Assembly: GCA_963804045.1 (NCBI GenBank) | Contig: CAWDOR010000040.1 | Location: 62,001 to 126,000 of the forward strand | Length of the DNA stretch: 64,000 bases | Source of the DNA: Rhodoblastus sp963804045 | GTDB lineage: Bacteria; Pseudomonadota; Alphaproteobacteria; Rhizobiales; Beijerinckiaceae | Direction of reading: 5' to 3' | Shown here: piece after piece, positions 54,664 through 62,871 of the stretch | Position numbering within the stretch: position 1 is the stretch's first letter | Layout of the letters: the number at the start of each line of letters is the position of its first letter | The notes under the pieces: generated by a model | Database searches by the model: none | Told to the model about the DNA's origin: nothing | Seen by the model: only the letters and a program-made list of their open reading frames with translations | Program-made: the position numbers and the translations under genes

Positions 54664-55071
54664 ATGAAATGGCTCCTGCAAACCTTCACCTGGTGGAATG
54701 AGCAGACCCTGACCACCCGTCTGCACACTTGGCTTCATGGCGAGCGGGTCGGCGAGGACCAGTTCGGCAATGTCTATTACCGCTGGAAAGGCGGCAAGAT
54801 CGATCCGGCGCTGGGCTTCAACCGCCGCTGGGTGATCTTCAAGGGCGAGGCCGAGGGCTCCAAGGTTCCACCTGGCTGGTACGGCTGGCTGCATCACCAG
54901 ACCGACGCCTTGCCTAGCGAAAGCGATTACAAGCCGCGCGACTGGGAAAAACCCTATCTTCCCAACCAGACCGGCACGCCCAACGCCTGGCGCCCCCAGG
55001 GCTCGACTCTCGCCGCCGGCCTGCGTCCCGCCGCCACCGGCGATTATCAGCCCTGGACGCCGGACGCCTGA
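54664..55071 (+). CDS. NADH:ubiquinone oxidoreductase NDUFA12-like subunit
   Basis: A 135-residue complex I accessory protein typical of alphaproteobacteria and mitochondria. It reads GERVGEDQFGNVYYRWKGG, RRWVIFKGEAEGSKVPPGWY, then WLHHQTDALPS and YKPRDWEKPYLPNQTGTPNA, the conserved NDUFA12 pattern. The ATG at 54664 begins this pattern; the longer frame is unrelated. Confidence 0.93.
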   Translation: MKWLLQTFTWWNEQTLTTRLHTWLHGERVGEDQFGNVYYRWKGGKIDPALGFNRRWVIFKGEAEGSKVPPGWYGWLHHQTDALPSESDYKPRDWEKPYLPNQTGTPNAWRPQGSTLAAGLRPAATGDYQPWTPDA

Positions 55072-55084
55072 GCCGCGCGAAACA

Positions 55085-55921
55085 ATGCGGCTTTCGCTCC
55101 TCGCCCTGTCTTTCGCCACCGGGCTTTGCGCCACCGGCTTTTGCGCCGGGTTGTCCGCGCGCGCCGATGAAATCCGCAATCCCACCGCGATTTTCGCCGG
55201 TCTCGACAAGATCACCGGGCGGATCATCAGTTTCGACGTCGCCATGGACGAGACGGTGCAATTCGGCACCTTGCAGATCACCCCCCGCGTCTGCCTGACG
55301 CGGCCGCAGACCGAGGCGCCGCTCACCGACTCCTTCGTCGAGGTCGACGAAATCGAGAGCGCCAAGAGCCTCAAACGGATTTTTTCCGGCTGGATGTTTT
55401 CCGCCAGCCCCGGCCTGCATGGCGTCGAACATCCCGTCTATGACGTCTGGTTGAAAGATTGCAAGGGCGGCAAACAGGTGGTGGCCTCGCCGCCGCCCGC
55501 CGCCGCGCCCGCCGTCAATGCCCCGCCGCCCGCCAATGCGCTGCCGGCGCCGCCGCCGGAGCGCAAGCCGCGCCGCACCATCAAGCCGCAAGAGCCGGAA
55601 GAGCCCAAGGTGGACGCGCCGTCCGTCGAACCGGCCCCGGAGCCGCCTCCGCCCGCCAATGGCGCGGAACCTGCGCCGCTCGGTCCGCCGGTCGAAGTCG
55701 GCGCGCCTCCGGGCGCGGGCGCGCAACCGCCTGCGGGCGTCGCCGATCCCGGCGCGCCGCCGCCGCCCAAGCCGAAAAAGCCGAAAAAACGCAGGCCGCC
55801 GCCCGCCGACGACGGGCTCTCGCCCGGCGGCGAAAGGCTGCCGCTGGAGCCCAACGGCCAGCCGCGCCGCGAAAGGCTCGAGCCGGTGTCGCCGGGCATT
55901 CTGCCCCGAGACCTGTTCTAG
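55085..55921 (+). CDS. Exported DUF2155-domain protein with proline-rich tail
   Basis: A 278-residue exported protein. After a signal peptide comes a DUF2155 region (IFAGLDKITGRIISFDVAMD, VQFGTLQITPRVCLTRP, IFSGWMFSASPGLHGVEHPV and YDVWLKDCKGG). The C-terminal half is Pro/Ala-rich with charged runs (PPPKPKKPKKRRPP) and ends in GILPRDLF. Function is unknown. It is 13 bases downstream of the NDUFA12-like gene, a conserved neighbour in Rhizobiales. Confidence 0.88.
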   Translation: MRLSLLALSFATGLCATGFCAGLSARADEIRNPTAIFAGLDKITGRIISFDVAMDETVQFGTLQITPRVCLTRPQTEAPLTDSFVEVDEIESAKSLKRIFSGWMFSASPGLHGVEHPVYDVWLKDCKGGKQVVASPPPAAAPAVNAPPPANALPAPPPERKPRRTIKPQEPEEPKVDAPSVEPAPEPPPPANGAEPAPLGPPVEVGAPPGAGAQPPAGVADPGAPPPPKPKKPKKRRPPPADDGLSPGGERLPLEPNGQPRRERLEPVSPGILPRDLF

Positions 55922-55990
55922 GGTATTGTTATACCACAGATTTTTATTGAACAATCGGAGCCGCTTTGCGCGAATGGGCGCGAGCGAAAT

Positions 55991-56431
55991 TCAGTGCAGC
56001 GAAATGACCAGGCCGCTGAGGTCGAGATTGGCGATCAGGCCGATCTGGCGGCCCTGCAATTCGAGAACCGCGCCCTTGTCATTGGTCAGCGCGATCACCC
56101 GCGCGCCGACCGCCACCGCCACGCCAGCGCCGCCAGCCCCGTAAACGCCCGCGACGTCCGAGGCGCGGCCGATGTGGCTGACCCGGCCATGAAATTCCGT
56201 TTTCGACAGGCCGAACACCAGGCCGGCGTCGAGGCCGCCGATCGACAGCGGGTAACGCCGCCCGTGAAAGATCAGCACGCCCGAGCCGCCATTCGCGCCG
56301 AGGAACCAGCCGCCCTTGACCACGGTCATGCGGATCGAGCCGCTGTCGGCGCGGGCCGCGCTTGGAAGGCTCACGCCGAGCACAACGATCGGAGCGACAA
56401 AAGCTGCAAAAATGCGACGCCAGTTTTTCAT
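55991..56431 (-). CDS. Exported conserved protein of unknown function
   Basis: A 146-residue exported protein. The signal is IFAAFVAPIVVLGVSLPSAA. The body is Gly-rich with short repeating beta-like units (RMTVVKGGWFLGANGGSGVL, GRRYPLSIGGLDAGLVFGLS, VAVAVGARVIALTNDKG). I recall similar small proteins in Rhizobiales but know no function. The ATG 56431 gives a proper signal; a longer TTG frame does not. Confidence 0.78.
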   Translation of the reverse strand: MKNWRRIFAAFVAPIVVLGVSLPSAARADSGSIRMTVVKGGWFLGANGGSGVLIFHGRRYPLSIGGLDAGLVFGLSKTEFHGRVSHIGRASDVAGVYGAGGAGVAVAVGARVIALTNDKGAVLELQGRQIGLIANLDLSGLVISLH

Positions 56432-56538
56432 GTCGGAACGCTCCCCGATTTCAGTTGATCCGCTGAAATCATAGGCGCTTTGAAAAGGCATGGGAAGCGG
56501 GCCGCCGCGCCGGGATCTTCGATGGGTTCCCGCGCGGC

Positions 56539-57363
56539 TCAAACGGCGCGGGCGATCATGTCCCAGGGCGCGATGACGCCGGCTTCGATAAGACGACGGA
56601 GATTGGCGAGTTTTTGCGCCACACTCGGCCCCATCAGCAATCGCGGCCCCAAAGGCGAAGGCGCGCCCGCCCCCTGTGGCGGCGTTCGCGCAAAAAACTC
56701 CAGGGCGAAATCGCGACGATTTCGCTGTTTCACCAATTCGAAGCCGGCGCCGGCGAGCGCGCGCAGATAGGCCTCCGGGCGGGCGACAAAGCTTTCCTCG
56801 GCGGCGGAGGCCCAGGGCAAGGGGAAGGCGAGCTCGCCGGCGCCGACGCGCATGATGTCATAGACGCCGAGCGCACCGCCCGGCTTGAGCACACGGCGCG
56901 CCTCGGCGAACAGACGGGGCTTGTCGGCGATGTTCATGCCGACGTGCAGCACATAGGCGCCGTCGAATGTTTGCGCGGCGAAAGGCAGTGCGGTCGCGCT
57001 CGCCTGCTGGTAATCGACCCGGTCGCCGAGGCCCAGCCGTTGCGACAGCGTGGCCGCCGCGTGCACATAATCCTCGGTGAGATCGATCCCGCTCACGCGG
57101 CAACCCTGTTCGAGGGCGAAATAGCGCGAGGCGCCGCCTATGCCGCAGCCAATATCGAGCAGAGCCATGCCGGGACGGGCCGCCAACTGGCTGGCGAACT
57201 CCACGGTCGCCTGCCGCCCGCCGATGTGAAATTCGTCGAGGCCGCCGAGATCGGCGGCGGTCAGCCGGTCGATATCCTTGCCCGCCGCCTTGAGCGCGGC
57301 GAGAATCGTCTCGTCGAGACGTCCTTGCGCGTAATGCGCGGCGACCTGCGACTCAACCGCCAT
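56539..57363 (-). CDS. SAM-dependent class I methyltransferase
   Basis: A 274-residue methyltransferase. Motif I is LLDIGCGIGGASRYFALEQG, then SGIDLTEDYVHAA (motif post I) and PFAAQTFDGAYVLHVGMNIA (motif IV). It most resembles sarcosine/tocopherol-type small-molecule methyltransferases; the substrate is unknown. ATG 57363 has GGAGGG seven bases before; the gene overlaps the aat 3' end by eleven bases. Confidence 0.85.
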   Translation of the reverse strand: MAVESQVAAHYAQGRLDETILAALKAAGKDIDRLTAADLGGLDEFHIGGRQATVEFASQLAARPGMALLDIGCGIGGASRYFALEQGCRVSGIDLTEDYVHAAATLSQRLGLGDRVDYQQASATALPFAAQTFDGAYVLHVGMNIADKPRLFAEARRVLKPGGALGVYDIMRVGAGELAFPLPWASAAEESFVARPEAYLRALAGAGFELVKQRNRRDFALEFFARTPPQGAGAPSPLGPRLLMGPSVAQKLANLRRLIEAGVIAPWDMIARAV

Positions 57364-58066
57364 TGCGCGCCCTCCCCTGGCCTTGCGCATCAAGCGCGCT
57401 GTCGCCACGCGCCAGCCCTAAAATCGCCTCGGGGGGCGCGTCTTTCGGCAGCGCATAAAAATCCGCCTGATGCTGGAGCGCCTGGCGCAGGCGGCGGTGA
57501 TATTCGGCGCGGGAAATCTCCACAGCGCCCAGGCTGGCGAGATGCGGCGTAAGGAATTGCGCGTCGAGCAGCGTGTAACCGCCGCGCCTGAGCCGGGCGA
57601 CCAGATAGGCCATGCAGATTTTCGAGGCGTCGGTTTCGCGGTGGAACATGCTTTCGCCGAAAAACCCGCCATTGAGCGCCACGCCATAGAGCCCGCCGAC
57701 CAGTTCGCCCTCGCGCCAGGCCTCGACGGTGTGAACGAAGCCATGGGCGAACAATGCGCCATAGAGTTCGGCTATGCGGCGGTTGATCCAGGTTTTTTCC
57801 CGGCCGGGCCGGCTTTCGGCGCAGCCTTGGAGCACGGCGAAAAAATCATGATCGATGCGGATGTCGAATTTTTGCGCCTTGATCGCCTTGGCCAGGCTTC
57901 TGGCGACGATAAAACCATCGAGCGGAAACACGCCGCGCTTTTTCGGATCGTACCAGCCGAGATCGTCGGAGTCGGCGTCCTCGGCCATGGGGAAAACCCC
58001 GGCGGCATAGGCGCGCAGCAGAAGTTCAGGGGTGAGCGCGTCGGCTTGCGCATCGGCTTGGGACAT
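57353..58066 (-). CDS. aat: Leucyl/phenylalanyl-tRNA--protein transferase
   Basis: A 237-residue enzyme that adds Leu/Phe to N-terminal basic residues for the N-end rule. It reads LLLRAYAAGVFPMAEDADSD, WYDPKKRGVFPLDG, FVHTVEAWREGELVGGLYGV and FGESMFHRETDASKICMAYL. ATG 58066 begins family sequence. Confidence 0.94.
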   Translation of the reverse strand: MSQADAQADALTPELLLRAYAAGVFPMAEDADSDDLGWYDPKKRGVFPLDGFIVARSLAKAIKAQKFDIRIDHDFFAVLQGCAESRPGREKTWINRRIAELYGALFAHGFVHTVEAWREGELVGGLYGVALNGGFFGESMFHRETDASKICMAYLVARLRRGGYTLLDAQFLTPHLASLGAVEISRAEYHRRLRQALQHQADFYALPKDAPPEAILGLARGDSALDAQGQGRARNGG

Positions 58067-58264
58067 GGGCCATTGTCGCCGCGCGACAAAAATTCGACAA
58101 GCGGAATTCGCCGAAACCGCGGCGGCGCCATCGCGCTGAGTCCTCAACCTGATCTCGACGGGGAGTTGCAACGAACCGGCGAGCGTGGATACTGCGCTCG
58201 CCTGACCATTTAGAGAATGCGCAGCGAATTCGAATTCGGCGCTCGGGCGCCAGATCGACGCTGT

Positions 58265-58705
58265 TCAGCGCACGTGAGCGGCGATATTTCGACTCAACGA
58301 ACGCCCCGTCGGCCAGATGATGTCAACGCCAAAGGCGTCATCGCCGACAAAGCCCGGCGCAGGCTTGTAGACAATGAGGAAACCGCGATATTTGCGACCT
58401 TCGCATGCTTTTTTCTTATCCGTTTCCGCGAAATGAAGAGTTGCGACATCCGATTGTTCGGAAATGATCAGCTCGCCATGCTCCGGTTGCCGGGTTGAAC
58501 GCACCGAAACCTTGCCCATTTCGGTACAGTCGTCGCGCAAGGTGCCGATATAGAAGCCGACCCGCAATTCGCTCCCCGCCGCAACCGCCAGATTTTCGGC
58601 GGTGACGCTGGCGTTCGACCAGGTGCGGACGGCAGGTTGGGAGCTATTGCAGCCGGATAGCAGAAGGACGCCAAGAAAAACGGAAGCGAGCGGCGAAATA
58701 CGCAT
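58265..58705 (-). CDS. Small lipoprotein of unknown function
   Basis: A 146-residue protein with a lipobox (ASVFLGVLLLSGCNSSQ). The mature part has a beta-rich pattern (ELRVGFYIGTLRDDCTEMG, GKVSVRSTRQPEHGEL, FLIVYKPAPGFVGDDAF). The last part is the pattern of Ig-like/cadherin-type surface repeats (GFVGDDAF). ATG 58705 has GAGG six bases before. No family is certain. Confidence 0.75.
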   Translation of the reverse strand: MRISPLASVFLGVLLLSGCNSSQPAVRTWSNASVTAENLAVAAGSELRVGFYIGTLRDDCTEMGKVSVRSTRQPEHGELIISEQSDVATLHFAETDKKKACEGRKYRGFLIVYKPAPGFVGDDAFGVDIIWPTGRSLSRNIAAHVR

Positions 58706-58897
58706 GTCGAACCTCGGAATCATCACGTGACAGAAGCAGCTTGCGCATAACCGATGGCCGTCGCTGTTAGCAAGCCGCCCTTCGACATGGACGCGAAAAA
58801 TGCGACGAACGTTCAAACGGTCCCGACGGCGCGGGACATTGCGGCTTTGCTGGAATTCGGCGCGGCCAGCGAGGCTTGGCTCACAAATCCGGCCAAT

Positions 58898-59320
58898 TCA
58901 TTCGGCCCGTCCAACATGGCCATCGACGAAAATCAGCTTTTCTTGCGCATCGGCGCGCCAATAGACATAGGCGTCCGGCTCGCCCCATTTGCTCGCGCGC
59001 CAACGCGCGCCTTCCGCGCTTTCGTCATTGGCGCAGGGGGCGACGATCTCAAAGCCCTGACGCAGCAGGTCGTCGCGCAAAGTCGCGGCGGGTTGTCCGA
59101 GGGGGTAAAGCGCCTGGAGCTTTTGCCCGAAAGCCGTGGGCGGGCGGGCGCCATGCTTGCGGCGTTCGCTCTGCTCGTAGAGCGAACGCGACGGACAGGG
59201 GGCGCCGGCGAAACCCTCGTCGGCGAAGCCGGCGATCAGCGCCGGCGGCGCGGCGGCGCCGGAAAAGGCCCAGAAGCCAAGGCCGAGCAGAATCAGGCCC
59301 AGAACAACCGGCAGCCGCAT
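58898..59320 (-). CDS. Small membrane-anchored protein after accC
   Basis: A 140-residue protein with one N-terminal hydrophobic segment (LPVVLGLILLGLGFWAF). The remainder (QKLQALYPLGQPAATLRDDL, APCANDESAEGARW) contains no domain I recognise. It begins on the accC stop (one-base overlap), so it is the third gene of the accBC operon. Confidence 0.75.
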   Translation of the reverse strand: MRLPVVLGLILLGLGFWAFSGAAAPPALIAGFADEGFAGAPCPSRSLYEQSERRKHGARPPTAFGQKLQALYPLGQPAATLRDDLLRQGFEIVAPCANDESAEGARWRASKWGEPDAYVYWRADAQEKLIFVDGHVGRAE

Positions 59321-60681
59321 CAGCCCTCGTAAGCGTCCATGCCGCCATCGGCCAGAAATTTTTCCAGCCAGTGAATGTCATAGGCGCCGTCCTGAATGTC
59401 GCTGTTGCGCACCAAAGCGCGAAACAGCGGCAGGGTCGTGTCTATGCCGTCGACGATGAATTCGTCGAGCGCGCGGCGCAGGCGCATCAGCGCCTCGTTG
59501 CGGGTGCGGCCCTGGACGATCAGCTTGCCCACCATGGAGTCGTAATTCGAGGGAATCACATAGCCCTGATAGACCGCCGAATCGACGCGCACGCCGACGC
59601 CGCCGGGCGGGTGATAATAGAGAATCTTGCCGGGCGAAGGCCGGAAGGTGGCGGGATGCTCGGCATTGACGCGGCATTCGATGGCGTGGCCGCGCAGGTC
59701 GATGTCGGCCTGGGTATAGGCGAGCGGCGCGCCGCTGGCGATCTTGATCTGCTCGACGATCAGATCGAGGCCAGAGATCATCTCGGTGATCGGATGCTCG
59801 ACCTGAATGCGCGTATTCATTTCGATGAAATAAAACTCGCCGTTCTCGTAGAGGAACTCGATGGTGCCCGCGCCGGAATATTTCAGCTTGCGCATGGCGT
59901 CGGCGCAGATTTCGCCGATCTTGTTGCGCTGGTCCTGATTGAGCGCCGGCGAGGGGGTCTCCTCCAGCACCTTCTGGTGGCGGCGTTGCAGGGAACAGTC
60001 GCGCTCGCCGATGTGAATGGCGTTGCCGAGGCCGTCGCCGAGAATTTGAATCTCGATATGGCGCGGCTTTTCCAGATATTTTTCCAGATAGACGGCGTCG
60101 TCGCCGAAAGCCGCCTTGGCCTCGGTGCGCGCCGAAGTCAGCGCGTCCGACAGATCCTCGGCGTTGCGGGCGACCTTCATGCCGCGCCCGCCGCCGCCGG
60201 CCGCCGCCTTGACCAGCACCGGGAAGCCGATTTCCAGACCGACCCGCATGGCCTCGTCATCGTCGGTGATGCCGCCTTCCGAGCCGGGCACACAGGGGAT
60301 GCCCAAGGAGCGCGCCGTGCGCTTGGCCTCGATCTTGTCGCCCATGATGCGGATGTGCTCGGCCTTGGGGCCGATGAAGCCAATGTTGTGATCGGCGAGA
60401 ATATCGGCGAATTTGGCGTTTTCCGACAGAAAACCATAGCCGGGATGCACCGCGTCGGCGCCGGTGATTTCGCAGGCGGCGAGCAGAGCGGGAATGTTGA
60501 GATAGGAATCGCGCGCCGGCGGCGGTCCGATGCACACCGATTCGTCGGCGAGCTTGACATGCATGGCCTCGGCGTCGGCGGTGGAATGCACGGCGACCGT
60601 GGCGATCCCCAATTCCTTGGCGGCGCGCAGGATGCGCAGGGCGATTTCGCCGCGATTGGCGATGAGGATTTTTTCGAACAT
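59320..60681 (-). CDS. accC: Acetyl-CoA carboxylase biotin carboxylase subunit
   Basis: A 453-residue ATP-grasp enzyme. It has KILIANRGEIALRILRAAKE, VHPGYGFLSENAKFADI, KAAAGGGGRGMKVARN (ATP loop) and EMNTRIQVEHPITEMISGLD. It carboxylates biotin on AccB. It starts right after the accB stop. Confidence 0.96.
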   Translation of the reverse strand: MFEKILIANRGEIALRILRAAKELGIATVAVHSTADAEAMHVKLADESVCIGPPPARDSYLNIPALLAACEITGADAVHPGYGFLSENAKFADILADHNIGFIGPKAEHIRIMGDKIEAKRTARSLGIPCVPGSEGGITDDDEAMRVGLEIGFPVLVKAAAGGGGRGMKVARNAEDLSDALTSARTEAKAAFGDDAVYLEKYLEKPRHIEIQILGDGLGNAIHIGERDCSLQRRHQKVLEETPSPALNQDQRNKIGEICADAMRKLKYSGAGTIEFLYENGEFYFIEMNTRIQVEHPITEMISGLDLIVEQIKIASGAPLAYTQADIDLRGHAIECRVNAEHPATFRPSPGKILYYHPPGGVGVRVDSAVYQGYVIPSNYDSMVGKLIVQGRTRNEALMRLRRALDEFIVDGIDTTLPLFRALVRNSDIQDGAYDIHWLEKFLADGGMDAYEG

Positions 60682-61179
60682 TTAGGCGATCACCACCAGC
60701 GCCTGGCCATATTCCACGGGCTGGCCGTCCTCGACCAGAATGGCGGTGACCGCGCCGGTCTTGTGGGCGACAATGTCGTTGAACGTTTTCATCGCCTCGA
60801 TCAGCATCACCTTCTGGCCCACGGTGACATGGGAGCCGACCTCGATGAAGGGCTTGGCGTCGGGGCTGGGGCGGAAATAGGCGGTGCCGACCATGGGCGA
60901 TTTCAGCGCGTCGGCGTGATCGACAGCGGCTTTTTCGGCGGCCGCGGGCGCGGCGGCGGGGGCCGCGGGGGCGGCGGCCAGATAGGTCGGGGCGGGCGCG
61001 GCGGCGGCGGCGACAAAAGCCTGGCGGGCGACGCGAATGCGCAAATCGCCCTTCTCCACCTCGATTTCGCTCAGATCGGTCTCGCTCAGCAGCAGCGCGA
61101 TCTCGCGCACCAGCTTGCTGTCGATCTTCTCGGCGGCGGGGGCGCGGGCTGGTTTGGCGGCGGCGGGGGTTTTGGCCAT
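60682..61179 (-). CDS. accB: Biotin carboxyl carrier protein of acetyl-CoA carboxylase
   Basis: A 165-residue BCCP. An Ala/Pro linker joins the N-terminal part to the biotinyl domain with VMLIEAMKTFNDIVAHKTG, where Lys in EAMK is biotinylated. ATG 61179 has AGGAAC upstream. It is followed directly by accC. Confidence 0.95.
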   Translation of the reverse strand: MAKTPAAAKPARAPAAEKIDSKLVREIALLLSETDLSEIEVEKGDLRIRVARQAFVAAAAAPAPTYLAAAPAAPAAAPAAAEKAAVDHADALKSPMVGTAYFRPSPDAKPFIEVGSHVTVGQKVMLIEAMKTFNDIVAHKTGAVTAILVEDGQPVEYGQALVVIA

Positions 61180-61392
61180 TGTTCCTGTGAGCCTCTGTTG
61201 CGGCGGGTTTTTTGCCGGCGGGCGAGGAACGCCGCCGATGAATTTTGCAGTGCAATGTCCGCCGTATAAAGCTTTTAATGGGGCAATGAAAGAGGCGCGG
61301 GTTAAAACCCACAGGCTCGCCTTGTTTTTACCGTGCCGCCACACTAGTTTCGCCTGACATACGCGGCATGCCGCAAATCCGGAGGTTTCGCC

Positions 61393-61629
61393 ATGGGCGG
61401 TCTATCCTTGCCCCATCTTTTGCTCGCGGCCGTCATCATCCTTGTGCTGTTTGGCGGCAAGGGCAAGATTTCCGAATTGATGGGCGATGTCGCCAAGGGC
61501 ATTAAAAGCTTCAAAAAAGGCCTCGCCGACGACGAGGCCCCCGCCCCCGCGCCGGAGGCCTCCAAGACCATCGACCATCAGCCCCCGGTGGCGCTGGACG
61601 CCGCGCGCGACCCGAACAAGGTTGGATAA
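61393..61629 (+). CDS. tatA: Sec-independent translocase TatA
   Basis: A 78-residue TatA. One N-terminal helix (LLLAAVIILVLFGGKG) is followed by an amphipathic helix KISELMGDVAKGIKSFKKG and a polar tail. It forms the pore of the Tat system with TatBC, which would export the GH3 glucosidase of this window. Ribosome site GGAGG. Confidence 0.94.
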   Translation: MGGLSLPHLLLAAVIILVLFGGKGKISELMGDVAKGIKSFKKGLADDEAPAPAPEASKTIDHQPPVALDAARDPNKVG

Positions 61630-61638
61630 ACAGCCTCC

Positions 61639-62091
61639 ATGTTCGATTTCGATGTGGGCAAGCTGCTGCTGGTCGGCATTGTCGCCCTGATCTTCATTCC
61701 GCCCAAGGATCTGCCGCAGGCGCTGCGGCAGCTTGGCAAGCTCATGGGTCAGGCCCGGCGCATGGCGACGGATTTCCGCGCCCAGTTCGACGAGGCCCTG
61801 CGCGATTCCGAACTGCATGAACTCAAGGACGAGTTCAACCAGCTCAAGCAGAAAACCTCGGTCGAAGGCGCGATGAACCGCATCGCCGACATGATTGAAG
61901 TCGATCCCGCCAGCAAGATCGACGAGGAGCATGCGGAACTGGCGCGGCAAGCCTATGGCAAGCCCGCCGAACCGGCCACTGTCGAGCCGACCCAGGCGGA
62001 CAAGACCGAGCCGGAAAAGACCGAGCCGGAAAAAGCCGGAATCGAAATAAGCGACCTGCGTCCGCCGCCGGCGCCGGACATGAAATCATGA
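61639..62091 (+). CDS. tatB: Sec-independent translocase TatB
   Basis: A 150-residue TatB: FDFDVGKLLLVGIVALIFIP then PKDLPQALRQLGKLMGQARR. The acidic C-terminal tail has a tandem EPEKT repeat. It is nine bases after tatA and overlaps the tatC start (ATGA). Confidence 0.94.
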   Translation: MFDFDVGKLLLVGIVALIFIPPKDLPQALRQLGKLMGQARRMATDFRAQFDEALRDSELHELKDEFNQLKQKTSVEGAMNRIADMIEVDPASKIDEEHAELARQAYGKPAEPATVEPTQADKTEPEKTEPEKAGIEISDLRPPPAPDMKS

Positions 62092-62855
62092 CTCAGGAAG
62101 ACATTGACGCCACCAAGGCGCCGCTGATCGAGCATTTGATCGAGCTGCGGTCGCGGCTGATCCAGGCCCTGGGCGCCTTTCTCGCCGCTTTCATCGTCTG
62201 CTTCTATTTCTCCCATGAAATCTACAATGTGCTGCTCGGCCCCTATGTGTCCGTGGTCGGCGCGGAAAACGCCAAGCTGATCGCCACCCATTTTCTCGAG
62301 CAGTTTTTCACCCAGTTGAAACTCTCCATGTTCGGCGCGGGCTTCATCGCCTTTCCGATCATCGCCCTGCAAATCTACAAATTCGTCGCGCCGGGGCTTT
62401 ATGCCCACGAGCGCCAGGCTTTCGCGCCCTATCTGCTGGCGACGCCGGTGTTTTTCTTTCTCGGGGCGCTGCTGGTCTATTTCGCCGTCATGCCCTTTCT
62501 CATCAAGTTTTCGGTGAGTTTTCAGCAATTGGGGGTCAAGGGCGAGCCGACCATCGAGCTTTTGCCGAAAGTCAGCGAATATTTGTCGCTGATCATGACC
62601 CTGGTGTTCGCCTTCGGCGCGGCCTTCCAGCTCCCGGTGATTCTGACCCTGCTCGGCCATATCGGCATTATCGACAAGGCGTTTTTGACCGAGCACCGCC
62701 GCCACGCCATTGTCGTCATCACCATTATCGCGGCCATTCTGACCCCGCCGGACGTGATCTCCATGTTGTCGCTTGTCCTGCCCATGGTCCTGCTCTACGA
62801 AGGCGCGGTTTTCGCGGTGGGGCTGATCGAGAAAAGTCGCGCCAAAACCGCCTGA
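62088..62855 (+). CDS. tatC: Sec-independent translocase TatC
   Basis: A 255-residue, six-helix TatC. Seen are PLIEHLIELRSRLIQALGAF, the FIAFPIIALQIYKFVAPGLY segment, KVSEYLSLIMTLVFAFGAAF and an ending LTPPDVISMLSLVLPMVLLY. It recognises the twin-arginine signal. It overlaps tatB by four bases. Confidence 0.96.
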   Translation: MTQEDIDATKAPLIEHLIELRSRLIQALGAFLAAFIVCFYFSHEIYNVLLGPYVSVVGAENAKLIATHFLEQFFTQLKLSMFGAGFIAFPIIALQIYKFVAPGLYAHERQAFAPYLLATPVFFFLGALLVYFAVMPFLIKFSVSFQQLGVKGEPTIELLPKVSEYLSLIMTLVFAFGAAFQLPVILTLLGHIGIIDKAFLTEHRRHAIVVITIIAAILTPPDVISMLSLVLPMVLLYEGAVFAVGLIEKSRAKTA

Positions 62856-62871
62856 GTTCCAGGATTCGCAA